The translations under genes were made by a program, and so were the position numbers. Positions 35,530-48,131 of a DNA stretch of 64,000 bases are shown in pieces. Source of the DNA: Rutidosis leptorrhynchoides (lineage: Eukaryota; Streptophyta; Magnoliopsida; Asterales; Asteraceae); NCBI RefSeq assembly GCF_046630445.1, contig NC_092340.1:363672001-363736000 (forward strand). The letters are read 5' to 3'. Within the stretch, counting starts at the first letter, position 1. Every line of letters begins with the position of its first letter. Below the pieces are notes generated by a model. That model had not been told where the DNA came from. It searched no databases and saw only the letters and a program-made list of their open reading frames with translations.

Positions 35530-38429
35530 TGTGACGCCCCGTACAAAACCATCGTGTACAATTCGTCAACAACAGGATCTTTACACGATCAAACACTACA
35601 TGCTATTTGAAAACCAGTTTTGCATTCATAAAAGATAGTGTTTACAAAAGATAACGTGATACAAAGGTCGTTACAAAGTCATTATTTGAAAATAACATAC
35701 ACTACGAATGCAAAAGAAAAGTTCCATGATTGAGACATCTCTAAGTAATGCAGCGGAATTCTAGCACAGCAGGTCCTTAACAGTAAGTTTAACACCAAGA
35801 CAGCAAGTCTAAACAGCGAAAGCGACAAACCTCTAAACACCTGAGAAAACATGCTTAAAAACGTCAACAATAATGTTGGTGAGCTATAGTTTAAGTTGTA
35901 ACAGTAATGTAAGGTAGGCCACGAGATTTCAGCGTTCCAAAACAGTATGAAAAGTATATGTTTAACCTTGGGCACTTGGTAACTAACTTAACGTTTATAA
36001 CCCCCTAAAAGTACACTTGGCGAGTGCGTATGTTTACGAAGTATTAAACACCCGTTAAATGCTAGCGCGACTAGCCCGAGTGGGGATGTCAAACCCTATA
36101 GATCCATATCTAAGATTCGCGTTCACCGGTTCAAAAACCAATGACTAAACGTTACCGAGCTAAGGGGAAAGTTTATGCCGTTGTATAACCCACACATATA
36201 TAAAGTTTAAGTACTCATGCCTAGTATGTAAAACGTAAAAAGCGCATATATTCTCAGTCCCAAAATAGTTAAAGTAAAAAGGGATGCTATAACTCACAGT
36301 GATAAGAGCGGTAAAGTCGATAATGAAAGTATGCAAGTAGTAAGTCGGTCCGAAAGGTCATCAACCTAAGTCAAAGGTTACTAGGTCAGTATGTTATCCT
36401 CATAAGTTCTAATAGTGCATAAAATAAGTTTAAGTGTCATCATCATCATCATCATTCATTATCATAAAAGCTAAGTAAGTTTAACAAGAATAGAGATCGA
36501 AATAATAGGCTGACTTCGGTCTGCTGCTACGACCTCTATACAAAACGAAAAGACGCTTAATCAATGGATATGTCTCCGTATATGAGTCCCCTAACTGCTG
36601 ACCAATTTTTAGAACCTAACTCGTCTTCGTTTGACCGTGGCGACGATTTAAGTGCGAGTAGGTCAGAAATTTCAGCACAACGTTAATAGGGTGTAGTGAC
36701 TTTCGGAAGTCCATAAATCCTAAACTGTAACTCAGATTAAGACAAGGTCTAAACAGAAGATCATCTACTCGAACCGAAATAACTGAAAATTAACTTTCCA
36801 GTAGCCCATGTGGTCTGATCTGATCCCAAAAATAGTAAGCAAGGTGCTCCGGTGGGGTTCTTAGTGCTTGATGCTCATCACGATTCTCATCCTTGATGCT
36901 TGTAGCTTCAAGTTTACAACTTGTTGATGGGTTAACATCACCTTGACCAAGATTCTACCATCAACACACAATATGTTAAGACCAAGTAAGAACACAACTC
37001 ATTTAAGAGTCTTATATGGATGATGAACCAAGGTTATATCATATCCTTAGTCTTAACATAATTACAAGTTACATTTATAACTAAAGCTACAAACTTTACT
37101 TCAATCAAGCAAGTATGAACATAATCTAAGTCAAATAAAGAGATGGAACCCTAAGCTATAGAGCTTAGATCCTTTTCACACAAGTTATAAGGTCACAAAG
37201 CTAGAAAGCTTGAACCTTTAGTGTTCTTGAAGATCTTGAAGCATAAAGCTTGGATCTTTAAGTTACATGAAGACCATAAACACAAGTTTTGATCTTTATA
37301 ACAAAATAATGAGATCATAAGTTAGAAAACTTAGATCCAACAAAAGATATGAAGATTCAAGCTAGAAAGCTTGCATCTTGGTTGTTCTTGAAGATCTTGA
37401 AGCATAAAGCTTGGATCTTTAAGTTATATGAAGATTACAAACACAAGTTTGAATTTTTATAACAAAATAAAAAGATTAAAGTTAAAAAATATAGATCTAC
37501 AAAGTAGGTGAAGATTCAAAGCTAGAAAACTTGAATCTTCCATGTTCTTGAAGGATTCAAAGCCATGTTTGAATCTACAAGATGTAATCAAGATCAAAAG
37601 TTAAAAAGCTAGACCCATGATGATGATGATGATGATGAATTCGTGAGAGAGAGAGGAAGAAGAAAAGAAAAATCAATACTTACACTTTTAGAGAGAGAAA
37701 GAACTAGAGAAAGAATTAGAGAGTGAGTGTGTGTGAATTACAAATGAAAGCAAGTGTAAAATGGATGGAATAAGGTTTGTATTTATAGGTGAATGAGGTG
37801 AGGGGAGGGGGTGGTGGCCGTGATTTTGGAGGGGGGACAAGGGAGACCAAATTTTGCTTTTTGGTTAATGGTTGTCTAAAGTTGGTGCTTATGTTAGGAT
37901 CCCATGCAACATTAATGATAATACTTGACATAAATGCTAGCATGTTCCCTCTATTAAATGAGCATTTGTCTTACATATTAATGGGTCACTAGCTATTAAT
38001 AATTGGACTAATTAAATAGTCCACTAACTAGTGTAGGGTGGGCTAAGGCCCAACAAGGTAGAAAGTCCAACAAGACTAACTAGTAAGCATAAGTAAATTA
38101 CTAAGCGTAATTAAGCATCCAATAACCCAAGTAATTATTATTATAAGATAATAATTAAGATTTCGTAGTCATAATATTCCGATTACGACAAAAGTTAAAC
38201 GTGTACGCAGTACGCAGTTTGTTCGTAACGTCAAGTGACACTAACGGTCATAAAGGCTTCCGGTGATCAAGTTAAGTATCCTACATACTTAAAGGCATGT
38301 TTTAACACATAAATGAAAGTAAGCCATGTGTATACAGATTCCAGAGTATAAAGTAGCACAGTACGCACAAATACGCAGTTTCGCAAAAACACAAGGCACA
38401 AAACAAGTCGAAAAAGTTGGGTCGTTACA
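35530..38429 (-). mobile_element. Solo LTR (family of element F) inside integrase of E
   Basis: The 2900-bp block starts TGTGACGCCCCGTAC and ends GGGTCGTTACA and is flanked by perfect 5-bp target duplications TCTTA (35525-35529 and 38430-38434). Neither a primer site nor internal sequence is attached, so it is a solo LTR left by LTR-LTR recombination. Orientation is given by similarity to the LTR at 7976-11108, which is read on the minus strand. Removing it restores the integrase frame (TCTTA then CAACGATAGT). The minus ORF at 35682-35975 is not recognised as a gene. Confidence 0.93.
37120..37620. repeat. Array of diverged short palindromes within the solo LTR
   Basis: Repeated GATC/GATTC - AAGCTAGAAAGCTT - GATC-type inverted repeats occur roughly every 60 bases, as in the related F LTR at 9600-10290. 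Example: AGATTCAAGCTAGAAAGCTT at about 37352. Confidence 0.6.
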
Positions 38430-38545
38430 TCTTACAACGATAGTTATCACACGAGTATTAAAGCCACACTTTTCAAAAACTCGTATAGCCGAAATTGTAG
38501 TTTTCTTAATCGTTGAACCGAAGTATAACCACCGGACCCGAACTC

Positions 38546-40872
38546 TGAAAGGACCCGTTCATATACATTATAAACGATTCACAATAGTTGATTACATTGC
38601 GAGGTATTTGACCTCTATATGATACATTTTACAAACATTGCATTCGTTTTTAAAAGACAATCTTTCTTTACATCAAAAATTGACAGACATGCATACCATT
38701 TCATAATATCCACTATCCAACTATAAATTGATTTAATAATAATCTTTGATGAACTCAATGACTCGAATGCAATGTTTCTCGAAATATGCTATGAAAGACT
38801 CCAAGTAATATCTTTAAAATGAGCAAATGCACAGCGGAAGATTTCTTTAACACCCGAGAATAAACATGCTTTAAAGTGTCAACCAAAAGGTTGGTGAGTT
38901 CATTAGTTTATCATAATCATTTATTTCCATCATTTTAATAGACCACAAGAATTTCATTTCCAGTTCTCATAAATATACGTCCCATGCATAGAGACAAAAA
39001 AATAATCATTCATATGGTGAACACCTGGTAACCGACATTAACTAGATACATATAAGAATATCCCCTATCATTCCGGGATCCTCCTTCGGACATGATATAA
39101 TTTCGAAGTACTAAAGCATCCGGTATTTTGGATGGGGTTTGTTAGGCCCAATAGATCTATCTTTAGGATTCGCGTCAATTAGGGTGTCTGTTCCCTAATT
39201 TTTAGATTACCAGACTTTAATAAAAAGGGGCATATTCGATTTCGATAATTCAACCATAGAATGTAGTTTCAATTACTTGTGTCTATTTCGTCAAACATTT
39301 ATAAAAGCGCATGTATTCTCAGTCCCAAAAATATAAAGGGTAAAAAGGTAAATGAAACTCACCATACTGTATTTCGTAGTAAAAATACATATAACGTCAT
39401 TGAACAAGTGCAAGGTTGGCCTCAGATTCACGAACGTATCAATATTGAGATTCAATATTGCAGGAAAGGTACGTAGACGAAACGGAGATGATAAACACTA
39501 TATTGATCTCACGAGCATACCCATGAACCATACCCAATCACCTCCATAGCTATAACCCATAATTTCCTTAATCCAATCCCACTCGAAAAACAATTTCGAA
39601 ATCACTCGGACAGCACTCTGACGTAATATTTTATGTATACTAATAATATCTTGAAATAATACGGAGTAAATATATATATGTAAATCGATTGAGAGAGTTT
39701 AGAGAAAAATATTTTCAAGTTTCTTATGAAATAATGAAACCTATTGAATTCTATTTATAATAGATTTTTGAATTATTAAAGTAAATTATTAAAGTATGAA
39801 TTATTAAAGTGAATTATTAAAGTATGAATTATTAAAGTGAATTATTAAAGTATGAATTATTAAAGTGAATTATTAAAGTATGAATTATTAAAGTAAATTA
39901 TTAAAGTTAAAGTAAAGTAAAAATAAAGTAAATGTAAAGTTTAAGTATAGTAAAAGTATAAAACTATGTACGCATAATACACGTATAAATATATATAATA
40001 TTAATTTAAATCGTTATATATATTTAATAAAATAAAATATAAATATCGTTATCTTTATCATACTGTTAAGTAATGAGTTGTCAAAAGTGGTTCTAGATAT
40101 TTATAAAAGTTATATACGTTTTAATAATAAAGTTCTTTTTAAACTGAAAACGTTTTTGTACGTTTGAAACTAAATCAAATAAATATAATAATTTTGTTTT
40201 CCAAAACCAAATATATTTTTAAGAATCATTTTATTTAAAGGTTAAAATAATGGAAATCGTTATATCATAAAATGTTTTAGAAAAGTAGAATCATATATAT
40301 TCATAATAGGTTTCAAGTTTTTAAATTACAGTTTGTTGGTGAAGCATGGGATAAAGTTCAAAGGTTAAATAAACGTATGAAATCATCTTAATGAAAAATG
40401 TCGAGTTACATAACTTGTCGATATCCAACATCTAAGTTATTTACACTTCACGTTCTTACTTATAAATCACTTTACTATTTTCCGAATGTTGTCAAAAAGA
40501 ATAGATTTCTTAAATCACAGTGGACCTCATAACATAGACCCGTAATCATATCATAATGTATCTGATAAATCAATCATTTGATATTATCTTCTAATTCCAT
40601 CGATAAACATATTGAAACAAATACGTTCATGTAAAGTATTATACGTTTAATACTTTATTAATATTCTCAAGTTATAATATATATATATACATATATATAC
40701 ATATTTATTTATATATAACGGTTCGTGAATCGTCGGAATTTGGTCGAGGTTATAATGAATGTATGAACACAATTTAAAATTCTTGAGATTTAACTTAACA
40801 AACTTTGCTTATCGTGTCGGAATAATATAAAGATAAAGTTTAAATTTGGTTGGAAATTTTCGGGTTGTCACA
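38546..40872 (-). mobile_element. 3' LTR of element A
   Basis: Plus-strand ends are TGAAAGGACCCG and ...GGGTTGTCACA, so TGTGACAACCC...TTTCA on the element's own strand. It is adjacent to the sense-strand polypurine-like TTTCGGGATGAAATTTCTTT (reverse of about 40890-40910). It contains an AATTATTAAAGTATG tandem tract at 39766-39905. The ORFs at 39279-39549 also occur in the other LTR and are not genes. Confidence 0.93.
39766..39905. repeat. AATTATTAAAGT minisatellite in LTR of A (copy 1)
   Basis: Tandem 14-bp units GAATTATTAAAGTR, alternating in 28-bp pairs, occur about ten times. The matching tract in the partner LTR is at 47028-47165, with slightly different unit variants (AGTAAATT here against AGTGAATT there). 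Confidence 0.85.
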
Positions 40873-43800
40873 GTACCTACCTGTTAAAGAAATTTCATCC
40901 CGAAATTTGAGTGGAAAGGTCGTGAATGATAATAAGTATGTTTTCATGATGCATACAGGCTGAAAATTAGAGTTTTATCATCAGCGAATAATTTGGATAA
41001 ACAATCCATTTATATGAAGAGTACGAATGAAGCTAATATAGAAGAGTGAAATGAGTAAGTGTAGATTCATCTTATCATTTGACGTAGATATGATTGATTT
41101 CCAGATTTCAAGGGATTTGAAGAAAATCTTTGTAATAAGATTTGATTCTCCGGTAACAAAAGGAATTAGGATCTGCTTTAAATGCGATCGTCCATTTTAA
41201 TTCTTCTGTCGGAGATTTTCTTATAAATTCACCTCCTTCGTTTTCTTACAACTCACACCTTTTGTTGATGCATTTTATGCAAGTCCCTAGACATCTACCC
41301 ACGTCCATTGCAGGTACAACAGTTTACAGGCCACCATGATCGTTCGTTATTATCCTATCCGTGTTTGTATGTGGTTACAGCAACTGCAGGAACGAGATTT
41401 GGATGTTTGACTATGTTAGACTTAGTCAGACATCCGAGTGAAGCCTCACTCGTACGGCTGACAGGCTCATACGCACGGTTGATGCTGAGAATTACTACCT
41501 AAATGAGAAGACACGAGTGAGTGATCACCCGTACGGGGATGAAGCCAACTCGTATGTGTGATGGTTGAATCGTACGGGTGAGTCAACAGCAGGGGTATAT
41601 AAAGTCTTATGTTCTTCATTTTAGGTTAAGAATCTCATTTGTTACACACACTCAGATCTGGTGAATAATAGCTCTAGGTGATGTTAACCCAAATCACCCA
41701 GGTAGTGAATAATAGCTCTAGGTGTTGATCTAATCACACTTGATTTAGTTGTGGTATGACTAAATTAATCCCAAAAAGCTTAACCTATTCACTAGAGGGT
41801 TTGATTCACTTATTTCGTCATTGTGTGAGTTAAATCTGTTGATTTCTAAGTTCCTAGTCATGTTTCATCACCTTCTATTCTTTCTCCCTCAACTCATATT
41901 TTAAAGTATTCATCAATATGCTCCATCCAGTTCTGATTCTCGATATACTTATAACTTTCATATCGGTCATTCTTCTTTTTCATCTACCGCCGGAAGAATC
42001 TATTTACTTCTACTATACTCTTGGGTTTATAGTGTTTCTAGTTCTCCCGTGTGTTTATATTGCTATATGCATCGATATATATGGTTTATAATTTTTGGTT
42101 TGTCGTTGGGCTTTATATCTTCCCTTATATTTCAAAGTCTCTGTTTCTATCTTCTATAATCATTGTCATCCACAGTTAATGCTCTCTTTTATTTGCTGCA
42201 ATTTATACCCCAATTTCTATTTCGGAGTTTTGTCCTTTCGTTTCTTCTTCTTGTGATTAAGCACCGCTTGTAATGGTCCAGAATTCACAGATATGAATTT
42301 CGGAATGAACATTGTTAATGTTCTAGGAAGGAAATTGTGATGGCACGATCTTGACTTGTCAAATTACTAGAATACCTTGGAAAAGGCTGAATCATCAAGA
42401 AATATTTTCTTGATATTTTAGAGGTTAAATAGAATACAAGAGTCGTATAACATGGCACATGATGATGTTATGATCTGTGAATCATCACGTTCCATTTAGA
42501 AACTCAGCATGAATTACTGTAATATAATCACGTTGATCAAGTGTCATTATATTATACTAACTCATGCTTCAGTTTCCAATACTACTTCAAAAATATTCAT
42601 ATTTTAAACTCAAAGGTTTACAGAGTATAGGAACTAAACAGTTTCCTTTTTGATGTAATACAGATAGCGCAAAGAGATAAATGATTCCAGATAAGAATAG
42701 TTATGGAAATATCTTCAGAAATATGGAGGATATTTATAATGAAAGATGCGATGATATCTTAGAATTTCTAATATCAGAGGATGATGAAGAATATTTTCTG
42801 TAAGGGTTTAGTGTCAGGAGCAAGGTATTCGTTAATGACTTCAGCAGACACTGAATCATTTGGATTCTTTGAAGGCAGGTTCAGTCTTTATGATTTTTCC
42901 ACAGCCTCCTTCATACTTTGCTCAATCCGTTTTCCAGTTCCAAAACTTCTCTATTTCTGAGCTTTGTTAATACACTAATCTTTATCATCAAACTTTTTAC
43001 TGCTAAGGTCGTTTATAGTTTTTGTTGCTTCATCAGCATTTCAAGAACTAGTTCGCGGTTCAGAGTGTTTTTCAGAAACTTCACATTCGAAGTATGTAAG
43101 CCTTGTAAATAGACGTTATGTATAACTGTTGGCGTCAACATGCTGTGAGATTTCACAATACTGATTGCTAATTCCCAATGATTCGTATGGCAATTTTCGT
43201 TACAAGAGGCAGATGAGTAAATGATGAGGTTTCGATAAATATAAAGATTCTTCGGAATGCCCAAGATCAGTGAAGTTGTTGGTAAGTTTATTGCTAATGT
43301 GGTGGAATATGAAAGGTTTTCCGGTAACAAAAGGGTAATCACATATATCAAAATTATGATAAGGCTACTCCGAATGAAAAAATTGAAGTTGTCTTGCTGG
43401 AGCTGTGATATAATTTGCTACTTTGCAAAGGAATTGCAAGGTTATTTTGGCTAATAAATGCAAAAGATCTGACACATATATGTGTTGAATTATGACTTTG
43501 GTTTCGAGAGCTTTTTAAGTACATAACTGTGGGTAATATGTGGTTGGATCATCATCTCGATTGCTCATTATTTGAAGTGTCTTCAGAGATTTTCGAAGGG
43601 TTTGAACACAGATTGTAATCGTTTGTATACATTTGATGTTCTAACACACTTTTGAAGTCAAAGTATAGCTTTAAAAGATGTAGGAATCTAAAAGTGATGG
43701 TACCGGTTATATCTCGAATTGAATTCTGAGATTTTAAAATCAGAATATGTAATTGGGTTTGAATGAGTATGGTTGTTTTGATTTCTATGAAAGAATGTAT

Positions 43801-44960
43801 ATTATTGTGAAAGTAGGAAGTATAATTGATAATTTGCTTAATCTGATTCGAAGAATGTAACATATTAATTGTGAATTTATATATATCTCTCGGGTATTAC
43901 CTACCCGTTAAAAAATTTTCACAATTAATATTTTGTACATAAGAATTTTATTACAGTCTTTATGAAAATATATATGTATATACTCCTCAGATGTAACATA
44001 GATTTTAATGAGTTAATACTAAATTAAACTCATTCGATTTACGGTTGGAACTAGAATTGAATAATTCCTTGAAGGCTTTAGAGGTTACATAAGTATTTCT
44101 TCAATAATATTGAAATTATGAATCAATACTTCATTATTTGTTGAGATGTGATGTTGGTTTTCGTTAAATTCTTGTGAACTTCGCAAAGTACGAATGATGT
44201 TATCTGAAAAGTTTCGGTTACATCAATGATGAAGTGTAAAATCAAATATATACTTGATTTATTAGGAATTGGAACTTGTTGAATTGAGACAGAGATTGTA
44301 GTTAACGATGGTTAAGTTGCGGGCGAGGGACATACATTATTGCATATTTGTAATATGAATTAACCAAGTAGTTAAGATTCACATACAATAGCTTAGCACG
44401 GAAAGATTTATTTTTTATTTCAAAATATATATATATAAAATATATATATAATTTCTTTAGAGGGAATGAGTTAATTCTTCATAACTTGTTGATACAATAT
44501 ACACGTTATTGATTCGTAATGATGTCACAGTGATTCTTGAACTGACGGAGTTTGTGATGTTATAGGTGTTGTTGATTCTGATGTTGACTGTACTGACGAT
44601 GCTGGTGACGTTGACGGTACTGTTGATGCTGTTGGTAAAACAAGTTTAACTTGTTAATCACACACGATTTTTGTCAGGGTTTCTACTCTTCCTTCTATCA
44701 TTTTGGTTCACTTAACTGATTTATGGTTAGGGCTAGATTAGATAATCTCTATGACTTTAAAGATTATATAATCGCCGCGGAATGTTTCTCCAATGAAGTT
44801 ATGAATTAATACTTCGTCAGTTATTGTTGTTGGTACTCATTGGTATCTATGGTGCGTATGATGTTGATGATCGTGGGACAGATTGTGAAGTTGAGGTTTA
44901 CAATGCGGTTGTGGTTGGAGGTGGTAATGGTACTGTTGGCGTTGATGATGGTGGTACTGG
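40873..44960 (-). other. Non-coding internal region of element A
   Basis: No sense-strand coding sequence is seen over about 4 kb. It holds structured modules shared with element B: paired hairpins at 42450-42494 and 42507-42567, the CGGGTA...TACCCG hairpin at 43891-43907, and an antisense zinc-knuckle fragment at 43257-43454. Segments near 41300-41600 contain CGTACGG/CCGTACG words and match no family I know. Confidence 0.6.
43257..43454 (+). pseudogene. Antisense gag zinc-knuckle fragment in element A
   Basis: On the plus strand, opposite to element A, the frame ends with KLSCWSCDIICYFAKEL, a degraded CX2CX4HX4C retroviral-type zinc knuckle (the second Cys pair is kept, His and last Cys lost). 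The equivalent place in element B has CWSCDKIGYLEKGS, again antisense. It appears to be a piece of another retroelement's gag carried in inverted orientation. Confidence 0.5.
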
Positions 44961-45395
44961 TTATGCTGCTGGTGCTGCTGCTGGTGTTTGTAATCTCTGC
45001 ACCATATTCTCCAAAGCCACTACCCGAGCGCGAAGTTCGTTGACTTCTTCTATTATTCCAGGATGATTGTCGGTCGGAACGAGCGGATAAATAAAATCTA
45101 GAATTTGATGTAGTATATAATCGTGACGAGATACCCTGGAAATGAGAGAGAAAATGGTGTCTCTAACAGGTTCGCCGGTAAGTGCTTCAGGTTCTTCGCC
45201 AAGAGGGCAATGTGGTAGATGGAAAGGATCGCCTTCTTCTTGTTTCCAATGATTGAGGAGGCTACGAACCCATCCCCAATTCATCCAGAATAGGTGATGA
45301 CTGATTGGTTGATCCATTCCGGTCACACTGCTTTCGGAGCTTGAGTGAGATTCCATTTCGGAATCCGAGTGACTTGAACTGATGACAAATTTCAT
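44961..45395 (-). CDS. Element A sense ORF: Ser-rich, coiled-coil protein of unknown function
   Basis: The 144-aa ORF begins about 390 bp after the primer site. It has a Ser/Asp/Glu-rich N-terminus (SHSDSEMESHSSSESS), a Trp-rich patch (HHLFWMNWGWVRSLLNHW), a central PLGEEPEALTGEPVRDTIF, a conserved VPTDNHPG and a terminal coiled-coil-like NELRARVVALENMVQRLQ. It has no zinc knuckle or capsid motif I recognise. A pseudogenised homologue (52689-53222) occupies the same place in element B, so the ORF belongs to the element lineage. A gag-like structural role is a guess. Confidence 0.65.
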   Translation of the reverse strand: MKFVISSSHSDSEMESHSSSESSVTGMDQPISHHLFWMNWGWVRSLLNHWKQEEGDPFHLPHCPLGEEPEALTGEPVRDTIFSLISRVSRHDYILHQILDFIYPLVPTDNHPGIIEEVNELRARVVALENMVQRLQTPAAAPAA

Positions 45396-45788
45396 TTCGT
45401 ACGATTGGATAAAGGATTTTCGATATAAAATGATTTTTCGGCTATCGGGTGGTATTCTATTTACATAGGATATCTATATATAGAGATCAAAAGATTTCAT
45501 AGATTACGGAGGAATTTGCTGGATATGTCAGGCAAAGTTTAAAGTAACAGATACGCTAAGATATGAATTTTGTCTATACACTACTCATGCAATTAATGTA
45601 GCAAGATGTGTCTAGACTAATAATGATAAGCAGATAATTTCCTATGGATGATAAGCAGATGATTTCCGACTAGAAATGATAAGCAAAACTTTTGACATGC
45701 AGACACGGTCGAAGTCCAGACTCACTAATGCATCCTAACGACTTATCAGTTAGACACACTAATGCAGACCTGGTTCGCTAAGACCACC

Positions 45789-45800
45789 GCTCTGATACCA
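45789..45800 (-). other. Primer-binding site of element A (tRNA-iMet type)
   Basis: Minus strand TGGTATCAGAGC, two bases from the LTR at 45803. Leader boxes follow in the sense direction at 45752-45766 (TGCATTAGTGTGTCT) and 45718-45732 (TGCATTAGTGAGTCT). Confidence 0.92.
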
Positions 45801-45802
45801 AC

Positions 45803-48131
45803 TGAAAGGACACGTTCATATACATTATAAACGATTCACAATAGTTGATTACATTGTGAGGTATTTGACCTCTATATGATACATTTTACAAACATTGCAT
45901 TCGTTTTTAAAAGACAATCTTTCTTTACATCAAAAATTGACAGGCATGCATACCATTTCATAATATCCACTATCTAACTATAAATTGATTTAATAATAAT
46001 CTTTGATGAACTCAATGACTCGAATGCAACGTTTCTCGAAATATGCTATGAAAGACTCCAAGTAATATCTTTAAAATGAGCAAATGCACAGCGGAAGATT
46101 TCGTTAACACCTGAGAATAAACATGCTTTAAAGTGTCAACCAAAAGGTTGGTGAGTTCATTAGTTTATCATAATCATTTATTTCCATCATTTTAATAGAC
46201 CACAAGAATTTCATTTCCAGTTCTCATAAATATACGTCCCATGCATAGAGACAAAAAAATAATCATTCATATGGTGAACACCTAGTAACCGACATTAACT
46301 AGATACATATAAGAATATCCCCTATCATTCCGGGATCCTCCTTCGAACATGATATAATTTCGAAGTACTAAAGCATCCGGTATTTTGGATGGGGTTTGTT
46401 AGGCCCAATAGATCTATCTTTAGAATTCGCGTCAATTAGGGTGTCTGTTCCCTAATTTTTAGATTACCAGACTTTAATAAAAAGGGGCATATTCGATTTC
46501 GATAATTCAACCATAGAATGTAGTTTCAATTACTTGTGTCTATTTCGTCAAACATTTATAAAAGCGCATGTATTCTCAGTCCTAAAAATATAAAGGGTAA
46601 AAAGGTAAATGAGACTCACCATACTGTATTTCGTAGTAAAAATACATATAACATCATTGAACAAGTGCAAGGTTGGCCTCAGATTCACGAATGTATCAAT
46701 ATTGAGATTCAATATTGCAGGAAAGGTACGTAGACGAAACGGAGATGATAAACACTATATTGATCTCACGAGCATACCCATGAACCATACCCAATCACCT
46801 CCATAGCTATAACCCATAATTTCCTTAATCCAATCCCACTCGAAAAACAATTTCGAAATCACTCGGACAGCACTCTGACGTAATATTTTATGTATACTAA
46901 TAATATCTTGAAATAATACGGAGTAAATATATATATGTAAATCGATTGAGAGAGTTTAGAGAAAAATATTTTCAAGTTTCTTATGAAATAATGAAACCTA
47001 TTGAATTCTATTTATAATAGATTTTTGAATTATTAAAGTGAATTATTAAAGTATGAATTATTAAAGTGAATTATTAAAGTATGAATTATTAAAGTGAATT
47101 ATTAAAGTATGAATTATTAAAGTGAATTATTAAAGTATGAATTATTAAAGTGAATTATTAAAGTTAAAGTAAAGTAAAAATAAAGTAAATGTAAAGTTTA
47201 AGTATAGTAAAAGTATAAAACTATGTACGCATAATACACGTATAAATATATATAATATTAATTTAAATCGTTATATATATTTAATAAAATAAAATATAAA
47301 TATCGTTATCTTTATCATACTGGTTAAGTAATGAGTTGTCAAAAGTGGTTCTAGATATTTATAAAAGTTATATACGTTTTAATAATAAAGTTCTTTTTAA
47401 ACTGAAAACGTTTTTGTACGTTTGAAACTAAATCAAATAAATATAATAATTTTGTTTTCCAAAACCAAATATATTTTTAAGAATCATTTTGTTTAAAGGT
47501 TAAAATAATGGAAATCGTTATATCATAAAATGTTTTAGAAAAGTAGAATCATATATATTCATAATAGGTTTCAAGTTTTTAAATTTCAGTTTGTTGGTGA
47601 AGCATGGGATAAAGTTCAAAGGTTAAATAAACGTATGAAATCATCTTAATGAAAAATGTCGAGTTACATAACTTGTCGATATCCAACATCTAAGTTATTT
47701 ACACTTCACGTTCTTACTTATAAATCACTTTACCATTTTCCGAATGTTGTCAAAAAGAATAGATTTCTTAAAATCACAGTGAATCTCATAACATAGACCC
47801 GTAATCATATCATAATGTATCTGGTAAATCAATCATTTGATATTATCTTCTAATTCCATCGATAAACATATTGAAACAAATACGTTCATGTAAAGTATTA
47901 TACGTTTAATACTTTATTAATATTCTCAAGTTATAATATATATATACACATATATATACATATTTATTTATATATAACGGTTCGTGAATTGTCGGAATTT
48001 GGTCGAGGTTATAATGAATGTATGAACACAATTTAAAATTCTTGAGATTTAACTTAACAAACTTTGCTTATCGTGTCGGAATCATATAAAGATAAAGTTT
48101 AAATTTGGTTGGAAATTTTCGGGTTGTCAGA
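45803..48131 (-). mobile_element. 5' LTR of element A
   Basis: It is the near-identical partner of 38546-40872. Its outer end reads ...GTTGTCAGA where the other LTR has GTTGTCACA, a terminal TG mutated to TC on the element's strand. With that one change the AACTC target duplication fits exactly. The minisatellite lies at 47028-47165. Confidence 0.93.
47028..47165. repeat. AATTATTAAAGT minisatellite in LTR of A (copy 2)
   Basis: About ten GAATTATTAAAGTR units, the counterpart of 39766-39905. Confidence 0.85.

Larger units (their letters stand above)
38546..48131 (-). mobile_element. Element A: complete, pol-less LTR retrotransposon (LARD-like)
   Basis: Two near-identical LTRs (38546-40872 and 45803-48131) flank a 4.93-kb internal region, with perfect target duplications AACTC at 38541-38545 and 48132-48136. 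The primer site next to the right LTR places the element on the minus strand. No protease, RT, RNase H or integrase can be read; the only clear sense ORF is 44961-45395. By eye the LTRs differ at about 1% of positions, mostly transitions, pointing to a recent insertion. It must have been mobilised in trans by another element's enzymes. Confidence 0.93.

Noticed and set aside
39279-39549. Two overlapping ORFs repeated at 46536-46806
   Set aside because: They are conserved only because both LTRs of element A are nearly identical; there is no protein similarity and they lie antisense in the LTR.
44824-45066. Gly/Val-rich plus-strand ORFs near 44.9 kb
   Set aside because: Antisense to the element A coiled-coil ORF and its low-complexity flank.
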